From assembly GCF_000380645.1 (NCBI RefSeq), contig NZ_AQXZ01000017.1:310001-374000 (forward strand): 64,000 bases of DNA, given 5' to 3'. Every line of letters starts with the position of its first letter. Position 1 is the stretch's first letter. A model generated the notes under the pieces. It did not search any database and was not told the origin of the DNA. It saw only the letters and a program-made list of their open reading frames with translations. The DNA is from Smaragdicoccus niigatensis DSM 44881 = NBRC 103563 (GTDB taxonomy: Bacteria > Actinomycetota > Actinomycetes > Mycobacteriales > Mycobacteriaceae). Of this stretch, positions 52,746 to 62,069 are shown one piece after another. The translations under genes and the position numbers were made by a program.

Positions 52746-54137
52746 GTGGCTGTGAAGTCCCAGATCGACACCGTCGCCAACCTGGCCAAGCGCCGTGGAC
52801 TGGTCTACCCATGCGGTGAGATCTACGGCGGAACGCGGTCCGCGTGGGACTACGGCCCGCTCGGCGTCGAGCTCAAGGAGAACATCAAGAAGCAGTGGTG
52901 GCGCTCGATGGTCACCAGCCGCGAAGATGTTGTCGGCCTTGACTCCTCGGTCATCCTGCCGCGCCAGGTGTGGGTCGCGTCCGGTCACGTCGGCGTCTTC
53001 AACGACCCGCTGGTCGAGTGCCTGAACTGCCACAAGCGCCACCGCCAGGATCACTTGCAGGAAGCGCTTGCGGAGAAGAAGGGCATCGCCGACCCGGAAT
53101 CGATCCCGATGGAAGAGATCGTCTGTCCGGACTGTGGCACCAAGGGCCGCTGGACCGAGCCGCGCGACTTCAACATGATGCTCAAGACCTACCTCGGTGT
53201 CATCGAGTCCGAGGAGGGCCTGCACTACCTTCGTCCGGAGACCGCGCAGGGCATCTTCGTGAACTTCGCGAACGTCATGACGACCGCGCGCAAGAAGCCG
53301 CCGTTCGGTATCGCCCAGATCGGTAAGAGCTTCCGCAACGAGATCACGCCCGGAAACTTCATCTTCCGCACGCGCGAGTTCGAGCAGATGGAGATGGAAT
53401 TCTTCGTCAAGCCGGGCGAGGACGAGACGTGGCACCAGTACTGGATCGACACGCGTCTGAAGTGGTACACCGACCTCGGCATCAACCCGGAGAACCTGCG
53501 GCTGTACGAGCACCCGAAGGAAAAGCTGTCGCACTACTCGACGCGGACCGTCGACATCGAGTACCGCTTCCAGTTCGCCGGTAGCGAGTGGGGCGAGCTC
53601 GAGGGCGTCGCAAACCGCACCGATTTCGACCTCACGACGCACAGCAAGCACAGCGGCACCGACCTCAACTACTTCGACCAGACGACGGGTGAGCGCTACA
53701 CGCCGTACGTCATCGAGCCGGCCGCTGGTTTGACGCGTTCGCTCATGGCGTTCCTCGTCGACGCGTACTTCGAAGACGAGGCCCCGAACGCCAAGGGTGG
53801 CGTCGACAAGCGCACGGTGCTCAAGCTCGACCGTCGACTCGCGCCGATCAAGGCTGCGGTCCTGCCGCTGTCGCGGCACGCCGACCTGACGCCGAAGGCC
53901 AAGGACCTGGCGGCTCAGTTGCGGCAGTACTGGAACGTCGAATTCGACGACGCCGGTGCGATCGGCCGTCGATACCGTCGACAGGACGAAGTCGGAACTC
54001 CGTTCTGCGTGACCGTCGACTTCGACACCCTGGAAGACCAGGCCGTGACCGTTCGGGAGCGGGACACCATGACTCAGGAGCGCGTCGCGCTGTCGCAGGT
54101 CGAGGACTACCTGGCTACCCGTTTGAAGGGCTGCTAG
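52746..54137 (+). CDS. glyS: Glycyl-tRNA synthetase
   Basis: A 463-residue class II synthetase of the homodimeric (alpha2) type: [20 protein letters not shown] opens it; a zinc-like C-x2-C pair set ([16 protein letters not shown]) is present; motif 2 is [20 protein letters not shown] with EMEFF, and motif 3 is [20 protein letters not shown]; an anticodon-binding domain closes it. It charges tRNA-Gly. GTG 52746 follows AGGAGAG. Its last 23 bases overlap the convergent small gene. Only 42 bases separate it from the XRE gene, leaving no room for a T-box leader. Confidence 0.98.
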   Translation: MAVKSQIDTVANLAKRRGLVYPCGEIYGGTRSAWDYGPLGVELKENIKKQWWRSMVTSREDVVGLDSSVILPRQVWVASGHVGVFNDPLVECLNCHKRHRQDHLQEALAEKKGIADPESIPMEEIVCPDCGTKGRWTEPRDFNMMLKTYLGVIESEEGLHYLRPETAQGIFVNFANVMTTARKKPPFGIAQIGKSFRNEITPGNFIFRTREFEQMEMEFFVKPGEDETWHQYWIDTRLKWYTDLGINPENLRLYEHPKEKLSHYSTRTVDIEYRFQFAGSEWGELEGVANRTDFDLTTHSKHSGTDLNYFDQTTGERYTPYVIEPAAGLTRSLMAFLVDAYFEDEAPNAKGGVDKRTVLKLDRRLAPIKAAVLPLSRHADLTPKAKDLAAQLRQYWNVEFDDAGAIGRRYRRQDEVGTPFCVTVDFDTLEDQAVTVRERDTMTQERVALSQVEDYLATRLKGC

Positions 54138-54294
54138 CGGACTTCAGGTGCTTGGCGATCTCGCGCACCGCTTGCGCGAGTTCGTCGATCGCCCGCCGGG
54201 TCGAGGGATCTTCGATCGCCCGGGCCTCGCTCTGCGCCTTCTGCACTCGGTTGTGAAGTGCTGCGATAAGTTCTGCCGTACCGGAATTCGTCAT
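54115..54294 (-). CDS. Small helical protein, unknown function
   Basis: A 59-residue protein from ATG 54294: [20 protein letters not shown] then a helical Glu/Ala/Arg region ([20 protein letters not shown]) and a Lys/Ser tail. It is amphipathic, with no membrane segment, and would form a short coiled coil. The 3' end overlaps glyS by 23 bases. It is divergent from DUF475. I do not recognise it; a small conserved gene or a chance frame are both possible, with the helical periodicity favouring a gene. Confidence 0.5.
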   Translation of the reverse strand: MTNSGTAELIAALHNRVQKAQSEARAIEDPSTRRAIDELAQAVREIAKHLKSASSPSNG

Positions 54295-54374
54295 GCAGTG
54301 AGTGTCCCGGACACCTCGCGTTTCCGGAATGTCCGAAATTGCCAGGTATCTTCGAAGGTAACGAAAGGGCATGG

Positions 54375-55430
54375 GTGCTAAGAATTTTTGGGTGGTCTCT
54401 GGGCGTCAGCCTTCTCGCACTCGCCGCCGGGTTCTGGTACGGCGGCTGGGAAGCGTTCGTTCTCGTCCTGATTCTGGGCGCGTTCGAGGTGTCGATTTCG
54501 TTCGACAACGCAGTGCTGAACGCCACGATCCTGCAGCGTATGAGCGAGTTCTGGCAGAAGATCTTCTTGACGGTCGGCATCGTGATCGCGGTGTTCGGTA
54601 TGCGGTTGGTTTTCCCGCTCGCGATCGTTTGGGTCACCGCTGGTCTTGATCCCGTTCGGGCGGTCGACCTCGCGCTGAACCCGCCGGCAAACGGGGCGGC
54701 GACCTTCCCGGACGGTTCGCCGAGCTACGAGACGATCCTCACCGGCGCGCATCCGCAGATCGCATCGTTCGGTGGAATCTTCCTGCTCATGCTGTTCCTG
54801 AACTTCGTGTTCACGCAGCGCGACATCACGTGGCTGACCCACGTCGAGGAATTCCTGGCCAAGATCGGCAAGCTCGATCAGTTGGCGGTCGTCATCAGCG
54901 CTGTGGTGATCCTGGTGATCGGATCGATCGCGCCGGACGGCGAGCAGGCGACGGTGCTTGTCTCCGGATTGGTCGGTCTCGTCACGTTCATCGTGGTCGA
55001 CGGCCTGGGCAAGATGTTCCATCCGGAGGACCAAGCTGGTCCCTCGGCCGCGGTGGTCGCGACCGGTAAAGCCGGATTCTTCCTCTTCATGTACCTCGAA
55101 GTGCTCGACGCGTCCTTCTCGTTCGACGGCGTGATCGGCGCCTTCGCGATCACCTCCGACCCGGTGATCATCGCGCTGGGCCTCGGACTCATCGGTGCGA
55201 TGTTCGTTCGGTCGATCACGGTGTTCCTGGTCCGCAAGGGCACGCTCGGCGAGTACGTCTACCTCGAGCACGGCGCCCACTGGGCGATCGGTGCGCTGGC
55301 GTTCATCCTGCTGCTGTCGATCAAGGTGCACGTGCCCGAGATCGTCACCGGAATGGTCGGAATCATGCTGATCCTGGCTGCATTCTTTGCCTCGGTGCGG
55401 CGGAACAAGCGGGAAGCGGTCGAAGCTTAG
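54375..55430 (+). CDS. DUF475 (TerC-superfamily) membrane protein
   Basis: A 351-residue membrane protein of the DUF475 family. Two Asp-bearing helices typical of TerC/LysE-type metal handlers are visible: FEVSISFDNAVLNATILQRM in the first half and LDASFSFDGVIGAFAITSDP in the second. About eight hydrophobic helices are present in all. The family is linked to tellurite resistance and metal or manganese handling. GTG 54375 follows AAAGGG; the frame upstream lacks a membrane profile. Repeat copy C starts 6 bases after its stop. Confidence 0.9.
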   Translation: MLRIFGWSLGVSLLALAAGFWYGGWEAFVLVLILGAFEVSISFDNAVLNATILQRMSEFWQKIFLTVGIVIAVFGMRLVFPLAIVWVTAGLDPVRAVDLALNPPANGAATFPDGSPSYETILTGAHPQIASFGGIFLLMLFLNFVFTQRDITWLTHVEEFLAKIGKLDQLAVVISAVVILVIGSIAPDGEQATVLVSGLVGLVTFIVVDGLGKMFHPEDQAGPSAAVVATGKAGFFLFMYLEVLDASFSFDGVIGAFAITSDPVIIALGLGLIGAMFVRSITVFLVRKGTLGEYVYLEHGAHWAIGALAFILLLSIKVHVPEIVTGMVGIMLILAAFFASVRRNKREAVEA

Positions 55431-55435
55431 GGGTC

Positions 55436-55485
55436 CTGCACCCTCACGCCGGTTTGGGGTCGCGCCAGAACCAGTGTGAGGGTGC
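55436..55485. repeat. Dispersed palindromic repeat, copy C (left flank of DUF559 gene)
   Basis: CTGCACCCTCACGCCGGTT (55436-55454) and AACCAGTGTGAGGGTGC (55469-55485) form an inverted repeat with two mismatches. It lies 6 bases after the DUF475 stop and 8 bases from the stop of the DUF559 gene. Its loop (GGTTT..G.GTCGC..., CAGAACC) is closer to that of copy D than to A or B. Confidence 0.85.
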
Positions 55486-55492
55486 GCAGCGG

Positions 55493-56350
55493 CTATTCAG
55501 GCCGCCAGCCCTGTTCGCGCAAGGCCCTTTCGACCCGGTCGACAAGCAGCCATGGAGACCTGAGCAGGTCCTTCGTCACTCGAAGGACCTTCCATCCGAG
55601 CTGGTCGAGCAGGTAATAGCGTTCGACGTCGAGCACCAACTGCTCGTCGTTGTCGTGATCGCCACCTTCGTACTCGATGAGGACCCGCCATTGGCGGTAG
55701 CCCATGTCGCAGCGTGCTACGAAGCTGTGCCTCGCATCGCGAATGATGATTTGCGTCTCAGGCCGGGGGAGTCCGTGTTCGACGATCGTCAGCCGAGTGC
55801 GGGTCTCCTGGGGTGACTCGGCACCGCCATCCATGGCGTGCGCGACCGCACGGACGTGAACGCGTTTGCTGTGGGTGGGGTGGTTCTCCAGGACCTCGAG
55901 CACGGCTTCGGCGTCAATCTTGGTCGCATGTGCGAGCGCATCGACAGCAATGACCGCGGGGTCGAAGGAGAGCCCCCGCGCGAGATCGTATGCGGTTCGG
56001 GCAGCCGTCGTGACATGGAACCCGGCAAGCTCGATGATCTCCTCAGGGAGGAGAATCTGCCGCCGAACGGTCAGGCCGGCGTGCTTTCGCCAGCGGCTAC
56101 GTGTGGTTATCTCCGCAGGTTGGTGCGGGTCGATCCATTCTGCGCCGTGGAGCGCTGACGCGGAGAACCCGGAGAGCACGCCGTCTCCCTTCATCCAGTG
56201 CCCGGCCGCGAGGCTCCGAGTCCGGAAGTCGACTTCGGCTCGCTTGTCGATCCACACGTCGGGAAAGATCCGCTTGTTTCGTGATTCGAGTTGGCTGCGA
56301 GTCAAGCCCGAGCCGATTGCCCAACTGCCAGGGAACGGTTCGAATTCCAT
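55493..56350 (-). CDS. DUF559/AbiEi-like protein with Vsr-type nuclease fold
   Basis: A 285-residue protein from ATG 56350. The N-terminal ~170 residues resemble the AbiEi antitoxin-like DNA-binding/accessory region (GSGLTRSQLESRNKRIFPDV; LSGFSASALHGAEWIDPHQP). The C-terminal DUF559 domain is a PD-(D/E)xK, Vsr-like fold with Glu in ESPQETRTRL, Asp in ARCDMGYRQW, E-x-E in VLIEYEGG and a final LGWKVLRVTKDLL strand. It may cut or nick DNA. Single-gene members of this family are frequent and variable in Mycobacteriales. This one is tightly bracketed by palindrome copies C and D, as a mobile unit would be. No partner toxin is adjacent. Confidence 0.85.
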   Translation of the reverse strand: MEFEPFPGSWAIGSGLTRSQLESRNKRIFPDVWIDKRAEVDFRTRSLAAGHWMKGDGVLSGFSASALHGAEWIDPHQPAEITTRSRWRKHAGLTVRRQILLPEEIIELAGFHVTTAARTAYDLARGLSFDPAVIAVDALAHATKIDAEAVLEVLENHPTHSKRVHVRAVAHAMDGGAESPQETRTRLTIVEHGLPRPETQIIIRDARHSFVARCDMGYRQWRVLIEYEGGDHDNDEQLVLDVERYYLLDQLGWKVLRVTKDLLRSPWLLVDRVERALREQGWRPE

Positions 56351-56400
56351 GAACGGATAGACGCGGCGAAACCGGTTTTGGACCCCTCCGAACCGGCCCG

Positions 56401-56449
56401 GCACCCTCACGCTGGTTTAGCGTCGCTGCAGAACCGGCGTGAGGGTGCA
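56401..56449. repeat. Dispersed palindromic repeat, copy D (right flank of DUF559 gene)
   Basis: GCACCCTCACGCTGGTT (56401-56417) pairs with AACCGGCGTGAGGGTGC (56432-56448), one mismatch, around a 14-base loop. It lies between the divergent DUF559 and DUF218 genes, about 50 bases upstream of each start, so here it occupies promoter DNA rather than the end of a gene. Confidence 0.85.
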
Positions 56450-56497
56450 CTGCGTCGCCGCGTCAGAACTTTCCCGGCTACCTGGCACACTGATGGA

Positions 56498-57190
56498 GTG
56501 AGTTTTTCGCCGACCGACGAATACTGGGAACCTCAGCTCGAGGCGCCGCGCCGGTCCTTCCTCGGCAGTGTGGTCACCTGGTTCGTCCGCCTGTTCGTGG
56601 GCGCGATCGTGATGGCGACGCTCGTTGTGGGCGCGACCGCCGTCCGAACGTGGCAGGTCGCAAGGATCGACGACCGAACACACGCTGATGCGATCGTGGT
56701 GCTCGGGGCGGCGCAATACGACGGCACACCGTCCTCGGTTTTCGAGGCGCGACTCGAGTGGGCCAAGATGCTCTTCGAGGAAGGCGTCGCGCCGGCGATC
56801 ATCACCGTGGGCGGCAAGCAGGTCGGTGACAACTACACCGAAGCTCGCTCCGGCAGGTCCTATCTCGCCAAGGCAGGCGTTCCGGTCAACAACCTCATCG
56901 CCGTCGAACACGGCAATGACACCCTCGAGAGCATCGAGGCGGTGAAGAACGAGATGGACACGCGCGGAATGAAATCCGCGGTTCTCGTGAGCGACCCCTG
57001 GCATGAGATGCGCACGCGGACGATGGCCCGCGACCTCGGCATCGATGCGTGGACCTCTCCCACCCGACAGGGCCCCGCGGTGTTCACACGCGAGTCGCAG
57101 CTCCACGGAATCATCCGGGAGACAGGCGCATTGCTCTGGTACCAGCTCACCCATTCTTCGGCAGATTTCCAATACACTGCGGCTCAGTGA
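56498..57190 (+). CDS. YdcF/SanA-like (DUF218) membrane-anchored protein
   Basis: A 230-residue protein with one N-terminal transmembrane helix ([20 protein letters not shown]) and an extracytoplasmic DUF218 domain: [80 protein letters not shown]. SanA/YdcF members affect envelope permeability and bind nucleotide-like ligands. GTG 56498 is preferred; the frame runs back through repeat copy D without homology. It overlaps dgt by four bases (GTGA). Confidence 0.88.
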   Translation: MSFSPTDEYWEPQLEAPRRSFLGSVVTWFVRLFVGAIVMATLVVGATAVRTWQVARIDDRTHADAIVVLGAAQYDGTPSSVFEARLEWAKMLFEEGVAPAIITVGGKQVGDNYTEARSGRSYLAKAGVPVNNLIAVEHGNDTLESIEAVKNEMDTRGMKSAVLVSDPWHEMRTRTMARDLGIDAWTSPTRQGPAVFTRESQLHGIIRETGALLWYQLTHSSADFQYTAAQ

Positions 57191-58425
57191 GCCTCTACAA
57201 CGACCATGACCATGAGCGTGTGGTCGATGAGCAGCCGAAGACCGCTGGTCTGAGCAAGCCCTATCGGCGCACCGACTTCGCCCGTGACCGTGCCCGGGTT
57301 CTGCACAGTGCTGCGTTCCGTCGGCTCGCCGACAAGACCCAGGTCATGGGCCCGCGCGAGGGTGACACCCCGCGCACCCGGCTGACGCATTCGCTGGAAG
57401 TGGCGCAGATCGGTCGGAGTATCGCCGAGGGCCTGGGCTGCGATCCCGACCTTGTCGACCTCGCTGGACTCGCTCACGACATCGGGCACCCGCCGTATGG
57501 CCACAACGGTGAGCGCGCGCTCGATGAGTTCGCCGAGGGCTATGGCGGATTCGAAGGCAATGCGCAGAACCTGCGAATCCTCACGTACCTCGAGCCGAAG
57601 GTGCTCGACGCCGACGGCCACAGCGTGGGCCTGAATCTCACGCGAGCTTCGCTCGACGCCGTGACGAAGTACCCGTGGGTGCGGACCGCGACCGGCAAGA
57701 AGTTCGGTGCCTACGCGATCGACGGGCACCAGCTCGCGTGGGTGCGGGACGGTGCGGCTGGTCAGCGGCAGTGTGTCGAGGCCCAGATCATGGACTGGTC
57801 GGATGACGTCGCGTACTCGGTGCACGACGTCGAGGACGGAATCATCGCGGGCCGAGTGTCGCTGCGTGCCCTCGCCGACCCGACCGAACAACGGTTCCTC
57901 GCGGCCATGGGCGCCGGCCACCACTACGACGTCTCGAGCGACGACTTGATCGCTGCGGCGCAACGACTGTCCGCCCTGCCGGCGGTCGTCGACGCCGGTC
58001 GCTGGGACGGGACGCTCGCCAGTCAGGTCGTTCTCAAGCGGATGACGAGTGAGTTGGTGGGCCGGTTCGCCACGGCCGTCGTGACGTCGACGCGGAACAA
58101 GTACGGTCCGGACCCGCTCACTCGTTACCGCGCCGATCTGTGCGTCCCCAAGACGGTGGCCGCCGAGGTCGCGCTGCTCAAGACTGTCGCACTTCGGTTT
58201 GTCATGAGCAATGAGCAGCATCTGCAGCGGCAGGAGCGGCAGCGTGAGCTCATTCACGAGGTCGCGGACCGGATGATGCAGTGGGCTCCAGTTGGGTTGG
58301 ACGCGATGTTCCTGCCGATGTGGCAGGCCTCGAGCACCGAAGCGCAGCGGGTCCGCGTCGTCGTCGATCAGATTGCGTCGTACACCGAGAGCCGGCTCGA
58401 ACGCATGGCCGCGAGTGGCGGGTAG
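57187..58425 (+). CDS. dgt: Deoxyguanosinetriphosphate triphosphohydrolase-like protein
   Basis: A 412-residue HD-domain dNTPase: [20 protein letters not shown], the HD metal ligands in [19 protein letters not shown] and [20 protein letters not shown], and the distal Asp in [16 protein letters not shown]. It removes triphosphate from dNTPs to control pools. GTG 57187 within the upstream stop is chosen because the frame before it shadows the DUF218 gene. It lies directly before dnaG, as in mycobacteria. Confidence 0.95.
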   Translation: MSLYNDHDHERVVDEQPKTAGLSKPYRRTDFARDRARVLHSAAFRRLADKTQVMGPREGDTPRTRLTHSLEVAQIGRSIAEGLGCDPDLVDLAGLAHDIGHPPYGHNGERALDEFAEGYGGFEGNAQNLRILTYLEPKVLDADGHSVGLNLTRASLDAVTKYPWVRTATGKKFGAYAIDGHQLAWVRDGAAGQRQCVEAQIMDWSDDVAYSVHDVEDGIIAGRVSLRALADPTEQRFLAAMGAGHHYDVSSDDLIAAAQRLSALPAVVDAGRWDGTLASQVVLKRMTSELVGRFATAVVTSTRNKYGPDPLTRYRADLCVPKTVAAEVALLKTVALRFVMSNEQHLQRQERQRELIHEVADRMMQWAPVGLDAMFLPMWQASSTEAQRVRVVVDQIASYTESRLERMAASGG

Positions 58426-58434
58426 CCTGTTCGA

Positions 58435-60315
58435 GTGGCTGGCCGGATTCCTGATCGTGACATCACGGCGATTCGCGAGCGCGCCCATATCGAGGACGTG
58501 GTCGGTGAGTACGTCGCGCTGAAAGCGGCGCGTGGCGATTCGATGCCGGGTCTTTGCCCGTTCCACGATGAGAAGACCCCGTCGTTTCACGTGCGTCCGA
58601 GCGTCGGCACGTTCCACTGCTTCGGCTGTGGCGAGGGCGGCGACGTCTTCACGTTCTTGCAGAAGATGGAGCACATTGGCTTCATCGAGGCCGTTGAGCG
58701 CCTGGCGGACAAGCTCGGCTATCAGATCACCTACGAGGGTGGCGGAACGTCGGTCCAGCGTGACCGCGGAACTCGTACGCGACTTGTCGCAGCCAACGAA
58801 GCAGCGCAGAAGTTCTACGCCGAGCAGCTGAACTCGCCGGAGGCATCTGCCGCGCGAAAGTACTTGACGGAACGCAACTTCGACGGCAATGCGGCCCGCC
58901 TCTACGGTTGCGGCTACGCGCCCGCGGGCTGGGACACGCTCACCAAGCACCTGATTCGCAAAGGCTTCGAGTTCAAGGAGCTGATTGAAGCCGGCCTTGC
59001 CCTGCAAGGCAAGCGTGGACCGATCGACCGGTTCCATAGGCGGTTGCTCTGGCCGATCCGGAATCTGTCGGGCGAGGTGATCGGCTTCGGGGCGCGCAAG
59101 CTCTACGACGACGACACCATGCCGGGGAAGTACGTCAACACTCCTGAGACGGTTCTGTACAAGAAGTCGCAGGTGCTGTTCGGTATCGATCACGCGAAGC
59201 GCGAGATCGCCAAGTCTCATCAGGCGGTCGTGGTCGAGGGCTACACCGACGTCATGGCGATGCACCTAGCCGGTGTCAAGACAGCCGTCGCATCATGTGG
59301 CACGGCCTTCGGCGAGGACCACTTGTCATTGCTGCGCCGACTACTCATGGACGACTCGTGGTATCGCGGCGAGATCATCTACACCTTCGACGGTGACGAG
59401 GCGGGGCAGAAGGCGGCCCTCAAGGCGTTCGAGGGCGATCAGAAGATGGCCGGAAAGACTTACGTGGCCGTTGCACCGGATGGAATGGATCCCTGCGATT
59501 TGCGCCTGAAGTCCGGCGACGCGGCGGTGCGGGATCTGGTGGCTCGGCGCGTTCCGATGTTCCAGTTCGCGGTCAAAGCGGCGCTTGCCGAGTATGACCT
59601 CGACAGCGGCGAAGGTCGAGTCGAAGCCCTGCGTCGTACGGTGCCGATGGTTGCCCGCATCAAGGACCGCGCGCTGCGGGACGACTACGCGCGTCAGCTG
59701 ACCGGTTGGGTCGGTTGGGACGACATCAATGCGGTCGTTCGGCGCGTTCGTGAGGTCGCAGCGAAGGACGAGGGAGCTCCGGTTCAGCCCCCGGTTCGCA
59801 AGCCGGTGGCCCCGTCGATGCCCGACGCAAAAGATCCGTCGCTGCGGTTGCAGCGGAACTCCCTGAAGTCGGCGTTGCAGTACCCGGCGATCGCGGGACC
59901 GGTGTTTGACTCGCTGCCGGCCGAGGCGTTCACGCATCCGGCGTATGCCGAGGTCAGGCGAGCGATCGCCGCGGCTGGCGGCACGGCGGCGGGTTTGAGC
60001 GGCAGCGGGTGGATCGCTGCGGTATCGGGGAACCTTCGTGACGATGCGTTGAAGGAGTTGCTCAGCGGGCTCGGCGTCGAGCCGCTCGACGTCACCGAGG
60101 ACGCGATCGACCGCTACGTCGCCAGCGTGCTCGCGCGGCTTCAAGAGGTGTGGGTGGGGCAGCAGATCGCGGATCTGAAGTCGAAGCTGCACCGCATCTC
60201 GCCGTCCGAGCAGCCCGACGATTACTACGCGATCTTCGGCGACCTTGTCGCGCTGGAGCAGTACCGCCGCAGCCTGCTCGAGCAGGCCATGGGCAACAAC
60301 ATCAACGGGCTTTAG
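58435..60315 (+). CDS. dnaG: DNA primase DnaG
   Basis: A 626-residue primase. The zinc finger CPFHDEKTPSFHVRPSVGTF followed by HCFGCGEGGD is of the CHC2 type. The TOPRIM core is VVVEGYTDVMAMHLAGVKTA with FDGDEAGQKAALKAFEG, plus the RNA polymerase basic region RFHRRLLWPIRNLSGEVIGF. The C-terminal ~150 residues are the DnaB helicase-binding domain. It makes RNA primers at the fork. GTG start at 58435, 9 bases after dgt. Its stop shares TTAG with a small convergent gene. Confidence 0.98.
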   Translation: MAGRIPDRDITAIRERAHIEDVVGEYVALKAARGDSMPGLCPFHDEKTPSFHVRPSVGTFHCFGCGEGGDVFTFLQKMEHIGFIEAVERLADKLGYQITYEGGGTSVQRDRGTRTRLVAANEAAQKFYAEQLNSPEASAARKYLTERNFDGNAARLYGCGYAPAGWDTLTKHLIRKGFEFKELIEAGLALQGKRGPIDRFHRRLLWPIRNLSGEVIGFGARKLYDDDTMPGKYVNTPETVLYKKSQVLFGIDHAKREIAKSHQAVVVEGYTDVMAMHLAGVKTAVASCGTAFGEDHLSLLRRLLMDDSWYRGEIIYTFDGDEAGQKAALKAFEGDQKMAGKTYVAVAPDGMDPCDLRLKSGDAAVRDLVARRVPMFQFAVKAALAEYDLDSGEGRVEALRRTVPMVARIKDRALRDDYARQLTGWVGWDDINAVVRRVREVAAKDEGAPVQPPVRKPVAPSMPDAKDPSLRLQRNSLKSALQYPAIAGPVFDSLPAEAFTHPAYAEVRRAIAAAGGTAAGLSGSGWIAAVSGNLRDDALKELLSGLGVEPLDVTEDAIDRYVASVLARLQEVWVGQQIADLKSKLHRISPSEQPDDYYAIFGDLVALEQYRRSLLEQAMGNNINGL

Positions 60316-60569
60316 CGGACCCGCAGGTGCTCGTGGGGGACCAGGATTGTGGTCTCTTCGTCAATCGTGTGCAACGGCTCGAGTTGCGGCTGAGTGCTGA
60401 TCGAGGCGGCGATTTTGTTGCGGCCGGCGTCGACCACCGCACGGGTCACCTGGCTGTCGCGCAGCGCGCGACCGACGCGGGCGATCTGCTCATAGCGTGC
60501 CCGCCCAGCCTTGGCTCCGAGAACGTAGCCGATGGAGATACCGAGCATGAGGCGAAACATGCGGACCAT
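60312..60569 (-). CDS. Small YtxH-like membrane-anchored protein
   Basis: An 85-residue protein from ATG 60569. A short hydrophobic N-terminus (MFRLMLGISIGYVLGAKAGR) with the G-Y-x-L-G-x-K-A-G-R-x-R-Y-E motif is typical of actinobacterial YtxH-like proteins, followed by a helical basic part (IARVGRALRDSQVTRAVVDA) and a polar tail. It probably sits at the inner membrane; function unknown. The alternative TTG at 60596 adds nine residues. It is convergent with dnaG and shares the TTAG stop overlap. Confidence 0.72.
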   Translation of the reverse strand: MVRMFRLMLGISIGYVLGAKAGRARYEQIARVGRALRDSQVTRAVVDAGRNKIAASISTQPQLEPLHTIDEETTILVPHEHLRVR

Positions 60570-60708
60570 ACTGCCCGACGACCAGCGGTCTGCCAACGAT
60601 CGACCGCCCGCTTTAACGAAGTTGGAACCCCGCCGCCACGCCTGTCCTCGCGATTTGGGAGAGCCGCCGCGCGTGCGCTAAAGTCACATGCGTTCCCGAG
60701 AGGGACAT

Positions 60709-60781
60709 TCCTCCGTAGCTCAATTGGCAGAGCTCCCGACTGTTAATCGGGCGGTTACTGGTTCGAGTCCAGTCGGGGGAG
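60709..60781 (+). tRNA. tRNA-Asn (anticodon GTT)
   Basis: A full cloverleaf: acceptor TCCTCCG (60709-60715) with CGGGGGA (60774-60780), a D-arm GCTC..GAGC, anticodon stem CCCGA/TCGGG with loop CTGTTAA (anticodon GTT), and T-arm CTGG-TTCGAGT-CCAG. The discriminator is G 60781; CCA is not encoded. Its last 31-32 bases are duplicated at 62070-62102, marking it as an integration target. An intrinsic terminator follows at 60790. Confidence 0.97.
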
Positions 60782-60782
60782 C
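60750..60782 (+). repeat. Putative attL: 3' end of tRNA-Asn
   Basis: These 33 bases (start GGCGGTTACTGGTTCGAGTC) cover the T-arm, the 3' acceptor strand and one further base. They match 62070-62102 at 32 of 33 positions in the same orientation. Tyrosine integrases commonly use this part of tRNA genes. Confidence 0.75.
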
Positions 60783-60789
60783 AAGAAAA

Positions 60790-60834
60790 AGCCCCTGACC
60801 TGCATAAACTGTGCAGGATCAGCGGGCTATTTTT
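60790..60834 (+). terminator. Terminator of tRNA-Asn
   Basis: AGCCC...CCTGCA (60790-60804) pairs with TGCAGG...GGGCT (60812-60828) with a small bulge (CTGA/ATCAG), followed by ATTTTT (60829-60834). It stands 8 bases past the tRNA end. Confidence 0.8.
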
Positions 60835-60874
60835 GTACCCAAAAACGCTTGCCGGGTCGGTCAAAGGGCCGCAC

Positions 60875-61450
60875 CTATCCAAGAACCCGCTTCAGCGGCG
60901 CAGGGGTCCACGCCGGACACTGCCCGACCCAGGTCGCGATTCCCGAACTGAACGTCGCCACCGCGCGAGGACCCGCCAGACTGCTGCTGTCGTACAGCGT
61001 CGCCGTATCGCTGCGCAGCATCGCTGCCGCCGCCAGATGCCACACTCGTTGATAGCGTTCACGGATCTTGTTCTCGGGAACGTTATGTCCGCCGGCCTGC
61101 ACTCGGTAGTGCACACGCAGAACCGTGAGCTCCTCGGGAACCATCAGCACGTGCAGGATCACCCGGTAGTCCTTCGCCTGAGCGTCGCCGATGAGTGCAA
61201 GCTTGGACGGATGCGAGAACACCGTTTCCGCGATGAAGGACACACCGCTGTCGATAAGACGGTTGCGCGTGTTCGCCGCGATTTCGGCCGCTTCGTACGA
61301 GTGAGCCTCCGGATCAGCGGGCCAACGCTGTTTGGCGATCTCATCGGCGTTGACAAAGACGCTGCCGGGCAGCACCTGCTTCAGCGTTGTCGTGACAAAC
61401 GTGGTTTTGCCGGCACCGTTGGATCCGATGACCAGGTCGAGCCGCTTCAC
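60875..61450 (-). CDS. Zeta-toxin family P-loop kinase
   Basis: A 191-residue P-loop protein: Walker A GSNGAGKTT (residues 9-17), the FVNADEIA strand (D-E motif that binds substrate in zeta toxins) and SFIAETVFSHPSKLALIGDA (Glu-Thr and Ser of the zeta core), followed by VLRVHYRVQAGGHNVPENKI, the Arg/His-rich lid (R-V-x-x-G-G-H-x-V). Zeta toxins phosphorylate UDP-GlcNAc or related nucleotides. GTG 61450 overlaps the antitoxin stop (GTGA), antitoxin first. It is inside the tRNA-Asn island. Confidence 0.88.
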   Translation of the reverse strand: MKRLDLVIGSNGAGKTTFVTTTLKQVLPGSVFVNADEIAKQRWPADPEAHSYEAAEIAANTRNRLIDSGVSFIAETVFSHPSKLALIGDAQAKDYRVILHVLMVPEELTVLRVHYRVQAGGHNVPENKIRERYQRVWHLAAAAMLRSDTATLYDSSSLAGPRAVATFSSGIATWVGQCPAWTPAPLKRVLG

Positions 61451-61836
61451 TCAGCGCTCAGAATCCTGCTCGTTCCATCGGGCCGGTATTCGACAAGCCT
61501 GCCTTGCTCGTCCAGCGCGACAGTCGTTACGCCCTGACGGGCCAGCACCTCGCCATAGTTGGTGGCGGCCAGTTGCTCGGCGATCGCAGCATCGATCTCC
61601 GCATTGAAGACCTCTCCTTCCTCTGGGCTGAGGTCAACGAGCGGCAGGTCGCCGGCGAGCGCCGCCTCGACCCGGCGGCGAGCCGCGGTGTGCCGAATCG
61701 ACACCGCCCGGCCTACGCGAGCCCAATGCTCAAGCTGCTGGCGACCCGAACGGTTCTGACGAACACCCTCGACCGCCGCACTCTCGATCAGGTCCGCAGA
61801 GAACCGCGTGACCTTATCGGCTGCCGACTTGGCCAT
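61447..61836 (-). CDS. ParD-like antitoxin of the zeta-type toxin
   Basis: A 129-residue protein: MAKSAADKVTRFSADLIESA, then GRQQLEHWARVGRAVSIRH, a ribbon-helix-helix-like segment of the ParD_like (pfam11903) type, with an acidic C-terminal arm (LSPEEGEVFNAEIDAAIAEQ) that should neutralise the toxin. ATG 61836 is preferred to GTG 61842. It is coupled to the toxin (GTGA). A GCTAC-N6-GTAGC site 33-48 bases upstream is a likely autoregulatory operator. Confidence 0.82.
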   Translation of the reverse strand: MAKSAADKVTRFSADLIESAAVEGVRQNRSGRQQLEHWARVGRAVSIRHTAARRRVEAALAGDLPLVDLSPEEGEVFNAEIDAAIAEQLAATNYGEVLARQGVTTVALDEQGRLVEYRPDGTSRILSAE

Positions 61837-61868
61837 CCACACTCACCACCCCAATTCCGTTACACCCT

Positions 61869-61884
61869 GCTACACGAGCGTAGC
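61869..61884. promoter_or_regulatory. GCTAC-N6-GTAGC, candidate operator of the toxin-antitoxin pair
   Basis: A perfect 5+6+5 inverted repeat (GCTACACGAGCGTAGC) 33 bases upstream of the antitoxin start. The position is typical for self-repression by an antitoxin. The rest of the gap 61837-62069 holds no gene I can support. Confidence 0.45.
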
Positions 61885-62069
61885 AATGTGCAACGAAAGA
61901 CGCACCCGCAAGCCCACAGGGCCTTCTTCGTCGAACGTCAGCGTTGTTCAACAGTGCGTTCGATCGTCCGAAGTGGTCGAACATGTGCCATTCGCACAGG
62001 TAAACCGCCATTTCGACTGACGGTGAGCGCTCAACGGTTGCCTCCATTTGTCGTCCCTTTTGGCACTCT

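Noticed and set aside
60613-60882. Minus-strand frame across tRNA-Asn (contains WTRTSNRPINSRELCQLSYG)
   Set aside because: It is the antisense translation of the tRNA gene and its terminator, a common spurious annotation; no ribosome site or independent support.
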